Source of the DNA: Streptomyces alanosinicus
GTDB taxonomy: Bacteria; Actinomycetota; Actinomycetes; Streptomycetales; Streptomycetaceae
Direction: 5' to 3'
NCBI RefSeq assembly: GCF_014650595.1
Contig: NZ_BMVG01000005.1
Span: 248,001 to 312,000 of the forward strand
DNA length: 64,000 nt
Of this stretch, positions 1 through 7,399 are shown piece by piece. Position 1 is the stretch's first letter, and the number at the start of each line of letters is the position of its first letter. The notes beneath the pieces were generated by a model. That model saw nothing but the letters and a program-made list of their open reading frames with translations, searched no databases and was not told the origin of the DNA. The position numbers and the translations under genes were made by a program.

Positions 1-498
1 CACGGCGTGGCTCGTGCGGACCGCGGCGTAGCCGACGTGGGCGCTCACCAGCATCCGGCGCGGCCGGCCCGGCACGCCCTTGGCGAGGGCCGGGCAGTGC
101 AGCACGAACTGCGGATCACCGAACTTGTCGAAGAATCCCGGCAGACCCCGCGGCATGGGGTCCATGGGCGAGAAACCCTGGTCCTCGAAGGCATCGAGGA
201 ACATGCTGTCCTGGTCGTCCCGCCCGAGATAGGCGGTCATCCGCACCACCAGCGTGGAATCGCCGCGCCCCTCGAAGGACAGACTGCAGCCGTAGTCGTC
301 GAGCCCGGGGTGCTGCGTCGTGTCGGCCTTCGTGAAGTGGCCGCCGCCTGCCGCGAGTTCACGCACCGGTCCGGAGGGGAGCACGCCGTCGCAGGCGGTG
401 CGCACCAGCCACCAGTCCTTCACATACGGCGCGCCGATCCAGCCGGCCAGCGCCAGCACGGCCGCAGCCGCCAACGTCACCTTCCACCAGCGCCGCAT
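1..498 (-). CDS. Putative membrane-anchored secreted protein, partial (3' end outside window)
   Basis: I do not recognise a family. The reading frame begins at an ATG at 498 (MRRWWK...), behind a GGGGG stretch that can act as ribosome binding site, and runs off the left edge without a stop; 166 codons are visible. Residues 7-24 are hydrophobic (VTLAAAAVLALAGWIGAP) after a basic start, so the protein is probably a single-pass membrane or exported protein with the rest outside the cell. The exported part has a few cysteines (in TACDG, YGCSL and LHCPA) and no enzyme motif I can name. The gene lies on the same strand as the acyltransferase at 684-1412, 185 bases downstream of it, so the two could share transcripts. 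Confidence 0.7.
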   Translation of the reverse strand, partial: MRRWWKVTLAAAAVLALAGWIGAPYVKDWWLVRTACDGVLPSGPVRELAAGGGHFTKADTTQHPGLDDYGCSLSFEGRGDSTLVVRMTAYLGRDDQDSMFLDAFEDQGFSPMDPMPRGLPGFFDKFGDPQFVLHCPALAKGVPGRPRRMLVSAHVGYAAVRTSHAV

Positions 499-683
499 CG
501 TCGAGCCCCCGTACAGCGGTCGGCACACGAGGGCCGTCCGGCCCTCCCGTCACGACCGCGAACCCTATCGGCCGGGCCGCCGCCGTAAGCCGCCGGGTGG
601 GTGCGCGGACCGGTGCGCCCGGCCGCCCGAGGGCCCTGGGGCGCCTTTGGACCCCGCAGCGTCTGCGGTCGCCGCGCCGTGGG

Positions 684-1412
684 TCAGTGCGCCTCGGCCG
701 CGCGCAACTGCTCGACCGTCGGTGCCGTGCCCCCCAGGTGGGCGGGCAGCCACCAGGAGTCCCCGGGGCCCTTGGGGCGGCCCGGGTAGGCGCGCTGCGC
801 GGCCTCCAGCACCTCCTGGACGGCATCGCGCAGCCGACGGGTGATCGCGCCCGCGTACTGGTCGCGGGGTGCCTCGACCGCCTCGCCGACCCGGATGGTG
901 ACGGGCAGGTGGTCACGCTTGAAGTTGCGGGCCTGGCCCTTCGTCCACAGCCGCTGGGTGCCCCACACCGCCATCGGGATCAGCGGGACGCCGGCGTCCT
1001 GGGCGAGCCGGGCCGCACCGGACTTGAAGCTCTTCAACGTGAACGACTGCGAGATGGTGGCCTCCGGGAAGACCCCGACCACCTCGCCGGAGCGCAGCGA
1101 GTCCAGCGCGTGCGCGTAGGCCGCCTCGCCCTGCTTGCGGTCCACCGGGATGTGCTTCATGCCGCGCATCAGCGGACCGGAGATCTTGTGCCGGAAGACG
1201 GACTCCTTCGCCATGAAGCGCACCAGACGCTTCTGCGGCAGGGCCGCCAGGCCGTTGAAGACGAAGTCCAGATAGCTGATGTGATTGCTGACGAGCACGG
1301 CGCCGCCCGAGCGCGGGATGTTCTCCGACCCCTGGCAGTCGATCTTCAGGTCCCAGGCCTTGAACAACGTCTTGGCGAGACCGATGACGGGACGGTAGAC
1401 CAGCTCTGCCAT
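684..1412 (-). CDS. 1-acyl-sn-glycerol-3-phosphate acyltransferase (PlsC family)
   Basis: Transfers an acyl chain to lysophosphatidate or a similar lysolipid at the inner face of the membrane, as part of phospholipid synthesis. The 242-residue protein starts MAELVYRPVIG; an AAAGGG lies upstream. It has the family's NHxxxxD block (NHISYLD, residues about 43-49), the substrate-binding FPE motif in VGVFPEATIS and the later IPMAVWG block. The length matches short bacterial PlsC proteins. An upstream in-frame start would add about 43 low-quality residues, which I reject. The first residues are only moderately hydrophobic, so membrane attachment is probably peripheral. Acyl specificity cannot be read from sequence; Streptomyces carry several PlsC paralogues. 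Confidence 0.9.
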   Translation of the reverse strand: MAELVYRPVIGLAKTLFKAWDLKIDCQGSENIPRSGGAVLVSNHISYLDFVFNGLAALPQKRLVRFMAKESVFRHKISGPLMRGMKHIPVDRKQGEAAYAHALDSLRSGEVVGVFPEATISQSFTLKSFKSGAARLAQDAGVPLIPMAVWGTQRLWTKGQARNFKRDHLPVTIRVGEAVEAPRDQYAGAITRRLRDAVQEVLEAAQRAYPGRPKGPGDSWWLPAHLGGTAPTVEQLRAAEAH

Positions 1413-1583
1413 GGGCGGGACAGACCCTTTCTGCTCTGCTCGGGAAAGGGGGCTCCCGGCGGGAAAGTTACGCAGCCGTAGGTTTACGGCGTATCGCAGA
1501 TCGTGCCCGAAGAACGGACGGGTAGCCAGTCCTGGTGCCACGCGGCGGCGAGATCCTCGTCACGTCGGACCTCGGTCCCACCT

Positions 1584-1597
1584 CGATCTATAGATCG
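1584..1597. promoter_or_regulatory. 14-bp perfect palindrome upstream of the thioredoxin-like gene
   Basis: CGATCTATAGATCG is a perfect 14-bp palindrome. It sits between the divergent acyltransferase and thioredoxin-like genes, a few bases upstream of a TATACG hexamer (1602-1607) that itself lies 6 bases before a GTG at 1614. The position fits an operator or promoter element; no regulator can be named. Confidence 0.35.
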
Positions 1598-1613
1598 TCT
1601 TTATACGTGATCC

Positions 1614-2051
1614 GTGGGTGACGGCGAGCCTTCCGCGCCCGGGATTCCTCCGTGCCCGGGAATCATTGGCGCCCGACGGGTGCTGGTGAAGGGTGACCGA
1701 CGGCGGCGGGACGGGAGAGTGCGGGTGCGCGGGCGGGACGACGGCAGGCGACTGGGAGCGGCCGAGCTGGGCGGTGAACTCGGCGAGCGGGCCACGCTGG
1801 TCCAGTTCTCCAGCGCCTTCTGCGCGCCCTGCCGGGCCACCCGACGGGTGCTCGGGGAGGTCGCCGGCATGGTGCCCGGGGTGACGCACGTCGAGATCGA
1901 CGCCGAGGCCCGTCTGGACCTCGTGCGCGACCTGGAGATCCTCAAGACCCCCACCGTGCTGGTGCTCGACGCCGCCGGCCGGGTGGTGCGGCGCGCCACC
2001 GGACAGCCTCGCAGGGCCGATGTCATCGCCGCGCTGGGGGAGGCCGTGTGA
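1614..2051 (+). CDS. Thioredoxin-like protein
   Basis: The C-terminal 100 residues form a thioredoxin fold: TLVQFSSAFCAPCRATRRVL carries the redox motif CAPC (about residues 70-73), followed by VEIDAEARLDLVRDLEIL and the cis-proline strand KTPTVLVLD. The CxxC active site implies a thiol-disulfide oxidoreductase, cytosolic or facing the membrane. The first 45 residues are basic and Arg-rich (GDRRRRDGRVRVRGRDDG) with no membrane segment. The start is uncertain: the GTG at 1614 follows a TATACG hexamer by 6 bases and could be a leaderless start, while GTGs at 1680 and 1686 would give a shorter protein. The flavin reductase and its leader peptide follow on the same strand. Confidence 0.8.
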   Translation: MGDGEPSAPGIPPCPGIIGARRVLVKGDRRRRDGRVRVRGRDDGRRLGAAELGGELGERATLVQFSSAFCAPCRATRRVLGEVAGMVPGVTHVEIDAEARLDLVRDLEILKTPTVLVLDAAGRVVRRATGQPRRADVIAALGEAV

Positions 2052-2134
2052 GGGGGCTTCAGACGGCCGTGGGACATCTCCCAGTTCGCGGATCATGCTT
2101 GACTGCGCGCGCCATTGATCGTCAGCCTGGCCGT

Positions 2135-2215
2135 ATGCCGAGCGAACTCCTTCTCCATGGGCGGGTCCACGTCGACCTCGCCCGCACCGCGAGCGCCACC
2201 TGTCCGGTCTGTTGA
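2135..2215 (+). CDS. Short Cys-ending leader peptide, probable attenuator
   Basis: A 26-codon ORF starts ATGCCGAGC and ends at TGA 2213-2215, 44 bases before the flavin reductase start. It carries the pattern HVDLARTASATCPVC, the R/V-HVDL-x-R-x-x-S-A-x-C signature of the small actinobacterial ORFs usually annotated 'putative leader peptide'. Two Cys codons (TGT at 2201 and 2210) fall in the last four sense codons. Related Cys-rich upstream ORFs in mycobacteria act in cysteine-responsive attenuation of sulfur genes. By analogy, low Cys-tRNA would stall the ribosome here and change expression of the reductase. The ribosome binding site is weak. The signature is seen directly; the regulatory role is inferred from related leaders. 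Confidence 0.75.
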   Translation: MPSELLLHGRVHVDLARTASATCPVC

Positions 2216-2259
2216 GCACCGACGGCCCGGCTCGCGACCTCCAGCAGAAGGACATCCCC

Positions 2260-2769
2260 ATGACGGCCTCACCCGACCTCGGCACGGTTCGGTACGCCTC
2301 TCCCGACCTGTTGCGCTCCACCTTCCGCCGGCACGCCGCCGGTGTGGCGGTGATCACCGCACGCGGTGACTCCGGTCCGGTCGGCTTCACCGCCACCTCC
2401 CTCACCTCCGTCTCCGCCGAGCCCCCGCTCGTCTCCTTCTGTATCGGCACGGGCGCCTCCAGCTGGCCCGCGATAGCCGAGAAGGACCACATAGGCGTCC
2501 ACATCCTGGGCGAGCACCAGAGTGAGCTGGCCGCCACCTTCGCGCGCAGCGGCGCCGACCGGTTCGGCGCCCCGACCGTCTGGCGCGAGGGCCCGGAGGG
2601 GGTGCCGGTGCTCGGCGGTGTGCTCGCCTGGCTGGTCTGCCGGATCGTCGCCCGCGTCCCGGCCGGTGATCACCGGATCGTGCTCGCCGAGGTCGTCCTC
2701 GGCGACCCCACAGGCACCGGCCGGCCGCTCCTCTACCACCAGGGGCGCTTCAGCGGACTGCGGGACTGA
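2260..2769 (+). CDS. Flavin reductase family protein
   Basis: This 169-residue protein belongs to the short-chain flavin reductase (FMN-binding split-barrel) family, which makes reduced FMN or FAD for partner monooxygenases in the cytosol. Family blocks are visible: LRSTFRRHAAGVAVITA, PVGFTATSLTSVSAEPPLVSFCI with the flavin-contacting T/S residues, HIGVHILGEHQSELAATFA, and the closing GRPLLYHQGRFSGL. An AGAAGGA seven bases upstream fixes the ATG at 2260. No monooxygenase gene is adjacent, so the partner is unknown. The Cys-ending leader directly upstream suggests a link to sulfur supply, for example reductive support for sulfonate or thiol oxidation; that link is inference. Confidence 0.9.
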   Translation: MTASPDLGTVRYASPDLLRSTFRRHAAGVAVITARGDSGPVGFTATSLTSVSAEPPLVSFCIGTGASSWPAIAEKDHIGVHILGEHQSELAATFARSGADRFGAPTVWREGPEGVPVLGGVLAWLVCRIVARVPAGDHRIVLAEVVLGDPTGTGRPLLYHQGRFSGLRD

Positions 2770-2833
2770 CCATGTGGGCCGCCGCTGCGGGGCCGTCGAG
2801 TTCCGGTTACGCTGCGTTGCGAAGGTCACAGTT

Positions 2834-2847
2834 CAAAGCGCTTGCTT
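2834..2847. promoter_or_regulatory. Imperfect palindrome in the etfBA upstream region
   Basis: CAAAGCGCTTGCTT is an imperfect inverted repeat around AAGCGCTT, 140 bases upstream of etfB. Similar GCAAGCGCTTGC-type palindromes are typical TetR-family operators near acyl-CoA metabolism genes in actinobacteria. A TATGCT hexamer at 2934-2939 could be the -10 of the etfBA promoter. Both assignments rest on pattern alone. Confidence 0.3.
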
Positions 2848-2985
2848 AGCGGGCATGAACTGGGTGTACTGACGAGTAATATTTCGGTCGGAGCGCGCGG
2901 ACGCCCCGACCGGGATCGGCCGCTTGAGGCGCCTATGCTGCCTGCAAGAGGTGCCCGGAAATGACGATGCAGTAGGAGAGCCGGC

Positions 2986-3774
2986 GTGAGCTTGAGGATC
3001 GTTGTCACTGTGAAGTACGTGCCCGACGCCACTGGCGACCGGCACTTCGCCGATGACCTGACCGTCGACCGCGACGACGTGGACGGTCTGCTCTCCGAAC
3101 TGGACGAGTACGCGGTCGAGCAGGCCCTGAAGATCGCGGAGGACTCCGACGACGACGTCGAGGTCACCGTTCTCACGATCGGCCCCGAGGACGCCAAGGA
3201 CGCGCTGCGCAAGGCCCTGTCCATGGGTGCCGACAAGGCCGTCCACGTCGAGGACGACGACCTGCACGGCACCGACGCCATCGGCACCTCCCTGGTGCTG
3301 GCCAAGGCGATCGAGAAGGCCGGCTTCGACCTGGTCGTCTCCGGCATGGCCTCCACCGACGGCACCATGGGTGTCGTGCCCGCGCTGGTCGCCGAGCGCC
3401 TCGGCGTCCCGCAGGTCACCCTGCTCTCCGAGGTCTCCGTCGAGGACGGCACGGTCAAGGGCCGCCGGGACGGCGACGCCGCCAGCGAGCAGCTGGAGGC
3501 CGCCCTGCCGGCCGTCGTCTCCGTCACCGACCAGTCGGGCGAGGCGCGCTACCCCTCCTTCAAGGGCATCATGGCCGCCAAGAAGAAGCCGGTGGAGTCC
3601 TGGGACCTGTCCGACCTCGACATCGAGGCCGAAGAGGTCGGCCTGGACGGCGCGTTCACCAAGGTCGAGGCCGTGGCCGAGCGTCCGGCCCGCACGGCCG
3701 GCACCATCGTCAAGGACGAGGGCGAGGGCGGCAAGCAGCTCGCTGAGTTCCTCGCGAGCCAGAAGTTCATCTAA
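2986..3774 (+). CDS. etfB: Electron transfer flavoprotein subunit beta
   Basis: EtfB pairs with EtfA to carry electrons from acyl-CoA dehydrogenases and related flavoproteins to the respiratory chain. The 262-residue protein opens MSLRIVVTVKYVPDATGDRHF and contains the subunit's conserved blocks: NEYD-like region LDEYAVEQALKIAE, the adenosine-phosphate-binding DDDLHGTDAIGTSLVLAKAI, SGMASTDGTMGVVPALVAERLG, and the C-terminal RYPSFKGIMAAKKKPVE. An AGGAGAG eight bases upstream supports the GTG at 2986. etfA follows after 53 bases on the same strand, the usual order. Length and motifs match the family closely. Confidence 0.97.
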   Translation: MSLRIVVTVKYVPDATGDRHFADDLTVDRDDVDGLLSELDEYAVEQALKIAEDSDDDVEVTVLTIGPEDAKDALRKALSMGADKAVHVEDDDLHGTDAIGTSLVLAKAIEKAGFDLVVSGMASTDGTMGVVPALVAERLGVPQVTLLSEVSVEDGTVKGRRDGDAASEQLEAALPAVVSVTDQSGEARYPSFKGIMAAKKKPVESWDLSDLDIEAEEVGLDGAFTKVEAVAERPARTAGTIVKDEGEGGKQLAEFLASQKFI

Positions 3775-3827
3775 GGGCTCGCACCCGCTGACCGCCCCTC
3801 AACTTCGTTACGCAGGAGAGCAATCCC

Positions 3828-4790
3828 ATGGCTGAAGTCCTCGTCTACGTCGACCACGTGGACGGTGCCGTCCGCAAGCCCACCCTGGAGCTGCTGACGC
3901 TGGCCCGCCGCGTCGGCGAGCCCGTCGCCGTCGCCCTGGGCAACGGCGCCGCCGACACCGCCGCCACGCTCGCCGAGCACGGCGCGGTGAAGGTCCTCAC
4001 CCACGACGCGTCCGAGTACGCCGACTACCTGGTCGTGCCGAAGGTGGACGCCCTGCAGGCCGCCTACGAGTCCGTCTCCCCGGCCGCCGTGCTGGTCCCG
4101 TCCTCCGCCGAGGGCAAGGAGATCGCCGCCCGCCTCGCGCTGCGCATCGGCTCCGGCATCATCACCGACGCCGTCGACCTGGAGGCCGGCGACGAGGGCC
4201 CGGTGGCCACCCAGTCGGTGTTCGCCGCGTCCTTCACCACCAAGTCCCGGGTCATCAAGGGCACCCCGGTCATCACGGTCAAGCCGAACTCGGCCGCCGT
4301 CGAGGCCGCCCCGGCCGCCGGTGCGGTCGAGGCCCTCGCCGTGACCTTCTCGGACAAGGCGACCGGCACCAAGGTCACCGCCCGCACCGCGCGTGAGTCG
4401 ACGGGCCGCCCGGAGCTGACCGAGGCCGCGATCGTGGTCTCCGGTGGCCGCGGCGTGAACGGCGCCGAGAACTTCTCGATCATCGAGGCGCTCGCCGACT
4501 CCCTCGGCGCGGCCGTCGGTGCCTCGCGCGCCGCCGTCGACGCCGGCTGGTACCCGCACACCAACCAGGTCGGCCAGACCGGCAAGTCGGTCTCGCCGCA
4601 GCTGTACATCGCCAACGGCATCTCCGGCGCGATCCAGCACCGCGCCGGTATGCAGACCTCGAAGACGATCGTGGCCGTCAACAAGGACGCCGAGGCCCCG
4701 ATCTTCGAGCTGGTCGACTACGGCGTCGTCGGCGACCTCTTCGACGTCGTCCCGCAGCTGACCGAGGAGATCAAGTCCCGCAAGGGCTGA
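3828..4790 (+). CDS. etfA: Electron transfer flavoprotein subunit alpha
   Basis: EtfA binds the FAD of the ETF heterodimer. The 320-residue protein starts [13 protein letters not shown] behind a CAGGAGAG site. The C-terminal FAD domain is complete: [40 protein letters not shown], then [34 protein letters not shown], and [34 protein letters not shown]. These carry the residues that contact the isoalloxazine and ADP parts of FAD. The gene is co-directional with etfB and is followed by a strong hairpin at 4822-4863, so etfBA is probably a two-gene operon ending there. No acyl-CoA dehydrogenase or ETF dehydrogenase gene is adjacent. Confidence 0.97.
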   Translation: MAEVLVYVDHVDGAVRKPTLELLTLARRVGEPVAVALGNGAADTAATLAEHGAVKVLTHDASEYADYLVVPKVDALQAAYESVSPAAVLVPSSAEGKEIAARLALRIGSGIITDAVDLEAGDEGPVATQSVFAASFTTKSRVIKGTPVITVKPNSAAVEAAPAAGAVEALAVTFSDKATGTKVTARTARESTGRPELTEAAIVVSGGRGVNGAENFSIIEALADSLGAAVGASRAAVDAGWYPHTNQVGQTGKSVSPQLYIANGISGAIQHRAGMQTSKTIVAVNKDAEAPIFELVDYGVVGDLFDVVPQLTEEIKSRKG

Positions 4791-4821
4791 TCCCCGCCCG
4801 GCTGATGCCTGCCTTCGCTGT

Positions 4822-4863
4822 ACGAGGCCCCCGCGACCGCACCGCCGGTCACGGGGGCCTCGT
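4822..4863. terminator. Bidirectional hairpin terminator between etfA and the nuclease-family gene
   Basis: ACGAGGCCCCCG at 4822-4833 pairs perfectly with CGGGGGCCTCGT at 4852-4863, and the inner GACC/GGTC extends the stem. It lies between two convergent genes and can end transcripts from both sides. There is no long T-run, which is common for Streptomyces terminators. Confidence 0.75.
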
Positions 4864-4869
4864 CCCGTC

Positions 4870-5775
4870 TCATCCCGGGATCAGGGTCGCCTGCACCGGC
4901 AGGTGGTCGCTCGGGAACTGTCCGTTCAGCGAGAACGTGTTGATCGAGGCCAGCTGCGCCCTGACGCCGGGGGTGGCGAGGATCCAGTCGATGCGGTCTC
5001 CGTCGCGGGTCAGCGGCTTGTAGCCGTGGAAGGTCCCGTACGGCTCGCCCCGCACGGCCGCGGTCTCCCAGGTGTCGACGAGGCCGGCGCCCAGCAGCGT
5101 GTCGTAGACCGCGTTCTTGTGGGCGGCGGCGTTGAAGTCGCCGGTGACGACGAGCGGGAGCGACCGGTCGAGCCCGGCGAGGCGCTGGACGATCAGGGCG
5201 GCGCCCCGCGCGCGTGCCTTCTGGCTGCGGTTGTCGAGGTGCGTGTTCAGGAAGTAGAACTCGCGGTCACCGTCGACAAGATCCCGGAACCGCACCCAGG
5301 TCACCATCCGCACGGAGCCGCCGCCCCAGGTGTTGGAGCCGATCGTCTCCGGTGTGTCGGAGAGCCAGAAGTGGTCGTACTCCTGCGGGGCGAGCCGGCG
5401 GGTGTCGTAGAAGACCGCCATGAACTCGCCGCGGCTGCCGCCGGCGCGTCCGGTGCCGATCCAGTCGTAGTCGGCTCCGAGGTCGGCCTCCATGTCGCGC
5501 AGCTGCTGGTAGAGGCCCTCCTGGGTGCCGATGACATGCAGGCCCTCGCGCTGCAGAAGGGCGCTCATCGCCGGTCTGCGGGCGGCCCAGCTGTTGGGTT
5601 CGGCGGTGTTCGCGTAACGCAGGTTGAACGACATGACGCGCAACGCCTCGCCCTGCCGTTCGCCGGCCGAGGCGGGGTCCGCGGCGAGTGCTGTACTGGA
5701 CAGGGGCGCGGGGATCGTGACCGCGAACGCGCTCTTCAGGCCCATACGGCGCGTGATGCGGCTGAGGTTCGGCAC
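4870..5775 (-). CDS. Secreted endonuclease/exonuclease/phosphatase-family protein
   Basis: A metal-dependent phosphoesterase of the DNase I-like fold. Motifs in order: LRVMSFNLRYANT (metal site Asn), HVIGTQEG (catalytic Glu), FYFLNTHLDNRS (His/Asp), LVVTGDFNA (D-x-N) and the closing SDHLPVQATL (catalytic Asp-His). The GTG at 5775 follows GGAAGGAG by five bases and gives 301 residues. The N-terminus has SRITRRMGLKSAF, then a hydrophobic run and an Ala-x-Ala cleavage-like site (SSTALAADPASA), so export is likely. Substrate could be a nucleic acid, sugar phosphate or phospholipid head group; the family does not decide. The gene is convergent with etfBA. Confidence 0.85.
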   Translation of the reverse strand: MPNLSRITRRMGLKSAFAVTIPAPLSSTALAADPASAGERQGEALRVMSFNLRYANTAEPNSWAARRPAMSALLQREGLHVIGTQEGLYQQLRDMEADLGADYDWIGTGRAGGSRGEFMAVFYDTRRLAPQEYDHFWLSDTPETIGSNTWGGGSVRMVTWVRFRDLVDGDREFYFLNTHLDNRSQKARARGAALIVQRLAGLDRSLPLVVTGDFNAAAHKNAVYDTLLGAGLVDTWETAAVRGEPYGTFHGYKPLTRDGDRIDWILATPGVRAQLASINTFSLNGQFPSDHLPVQATLIPG

Positions 5776-5955
5776 GGGCGCTCCTTCCACGGCGGCTTCG
5801 GGCGAGTCGGTCAGATGCGCTGTGACGGTAGGGCAATGCGGCCCGGCGCGCTGCCGACTGGATGTGAACACGCCGGGATGGCCGGGTGGCGCGTAGGGAA
5901 TGCGGTGTTGACCAGCGGGAAGGTTGGCAGATAACTTCGCTATACGGATTGTTGA

Positions 5956-5970
5956 TTCCGTAGTGCGGAA
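5956..5970. promoter_or_regulatory. TTCCG-N5-CGGAA palindrome before the lyase gene
   Basis: TTCCGTAGTGCGGAA is an inverted repeat with perfect 5-bp arms, centred 27 bases before the ATG at 5988 and 5' of the GGAGGG ribosome binding site. This arm sequence resembles operators of IclR-family repressors that control glyoxylate and allantoin genes in Streptomyces. The downstream gene belongs to a C-C lyase superfamily, so such control is plausible but inferred. Confidence 0.45.
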
Positions 5971-5987
5971 ACATTGGAGGGTGTGGG

Positions 5988-7286
5988 ATGGGTCAGCAGG
6001 AGAAGGTGGCGACGAGTCTCGCGGGCGCCGTCAGCGAGGAGATCAGCGCCTCCCTGGCATCGGTCGACGCGGAGCTGGAGCGCCGCTACCCCGGGGACCC
6101 CGGCACCCGGCAGCCCGTCCACACCGTCTACGTACCCGGTGACGCCTTCGCCGCCGGCACCATCCGCTCCTGGGGCGACCAGGCCCTCGCCGCCCTCGAC
6201 GAGCACGCCCCCGACGCCGCCTCCTTCGCGGCCGTCCTCGGCCTGTCGGACGAACTGGCCGAACCGGTCTACTCCCGTGTCCGCGCCAAGCTGGAGCGCG
6301 AGCCCATCGAAGACCTGCGCGTCGACTTCGAGGACGGCTACGGCGCCCACCCGGACGCCGACGAGGACGCGACGGCGGCCCGCGCGGCCCGGCTGATCGC
6401 ACAGGCGTATCGCGACGGTACGGCGGCGCCGTACATGGGCATCCGCATGAAGTGCATGGAGGCCGCCGTACGCGACCGGGGCATCCGCACCCTCGACGTC
6501 TTCCTGACCGGCCTGATCCAGTCGGGCGGCCTGCCCGAGGGCCTGGTCCTCACCCTGCCCAAGGTCACCTACCCCGAGCAGGTCGGCGCCTTCGTCCGCC
6601 TCCTGGAGGCCTTCGAGAAGGCGCACGGCCTGGACGCCGGCCGGCTCGGCTTCGAGATCCAGATCGAGACCAGCCAGTCCATCCTCGCCACCGACGGCAC
6701 CGCCACGGTGGCCCGTATGATCCAGGCCGCGGAGGGCCGCGCCACCGGGCTGCACTACGGCACCTTCGACTACAGCGCCTGCCTCGGCGTCTCCGCCGCG
6801 TACCAGGCCAGTGACCACCCGGCCGCCGACCACGCCAAGGCGGTCATGCAGGTAGCGGCGGCCGGCACCGGCGTCCGCGTCTCCGACGGCTCCACCAACG
6901 TCCTGCCGGTCGGTCCGGCGGCCAAGGTCCACGACGCCTGGCGCCTGCACTACGGTCTCACCCGCCGCGCCCTCGCCCGCGCCTACTACCAGGGCTGGGA
7001 CATGCACCCCGGCCACATCCCGACGCGCTACGCGGCCGTCTACGCCTTCTACCGCGAGGGCTTCGAACAGGCGGCGGCCCGCCTCGCCCGCTACGCCAAC
7101 CACGCCGGCGGCGACGTCATGGACGAGCCCGCCACCGCCAAGGCGCTCAGCGGCTATCTGCTGCGCGGCCTGGACTGCGGCGCCCTCGACATTGCCGAGG
7201 TCGCCCGCCTCAGCGGGCTGACCCGCGCCGATCTGGAGGGCTTCGCGGCGCCCCGGCGAGGTGACCTGACGGCCTCCGCGAAGTAG
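5988..7286 (+). CDS. HpcH/HpaI aldolase/citrate-lyase superfamily protein (DUF6986-like)
   Basis: A 432-residue TIM-barrel protein related to malate synthase, citrate lyase beta and HpcH/HpaI aldolases. Visible blocks are LRVDFEDGYG (acidic Mg-site segment), MGIRMKCME, LTLPKVTYPEQV, LGFEIQIETSQSIL with the catalytic Glu pair, GLHYGTFDYSACLG and WDMHPGHIPTRYAAVYAFY, a metal/active-site region typical of actinobacterial relatives. GGAGGG six bases upstream supports the ATG. The reaction is probably cleavage or formation of a C-C bond on a 2-keto or glyoxylate-type substrate; the true substrate is unknown. The upstream TTCCG/CGGAA palindrome points to control by an IclR-type regulator. The gene appears to be transcribed alone. 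Confidence 0.8.
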   Translation: MGQQEKVATSLAGAVSEEISASLASVDAELERRYPGDPGTRQPVHTVYVPGDAFAAGTIRSWGDQALAALDEHAPDAASFAAVLGLSDELAEPVYSRVRAKLEREPIEDLRVDFEDGYGAHPDADEDATAARAARLIAQAYRDGTAAPYMGIRMKCMEAAVRDRGIRTLDVFLTGLIQSGGLPEGLVLTLPKVTYPEQVGAFVRLLEAFEKAHGLDAGRLGFEIQIETSQSILATDGTATVARMIQAAEGRATGLHYGTFDYSACLGVSAAYQASDHPAADHAKAVMQVAAAGTGVRVSDGSTNVLPVGPAAKVHDAWRLHYGLTRRALARAYYQGWDMHPGHIPTRYAAVYAFYREGFEQAAARLARYANHAGGDVMDEPATAKALSGYLLRGLDCGALDIAEVARLSGLTRADLEGFAAPRRGDLTASAK

Positions 7287-7399
7287 CGGACCGGTCACAG
7301 CTCCCGCCGCCGGCTCGATCCGGCGCCGCCGCCCCGTACGCTGGACGCCACGCATCGACCAGCGGACGCGACACAGGACGACACGGGAACGGGGCGGCG

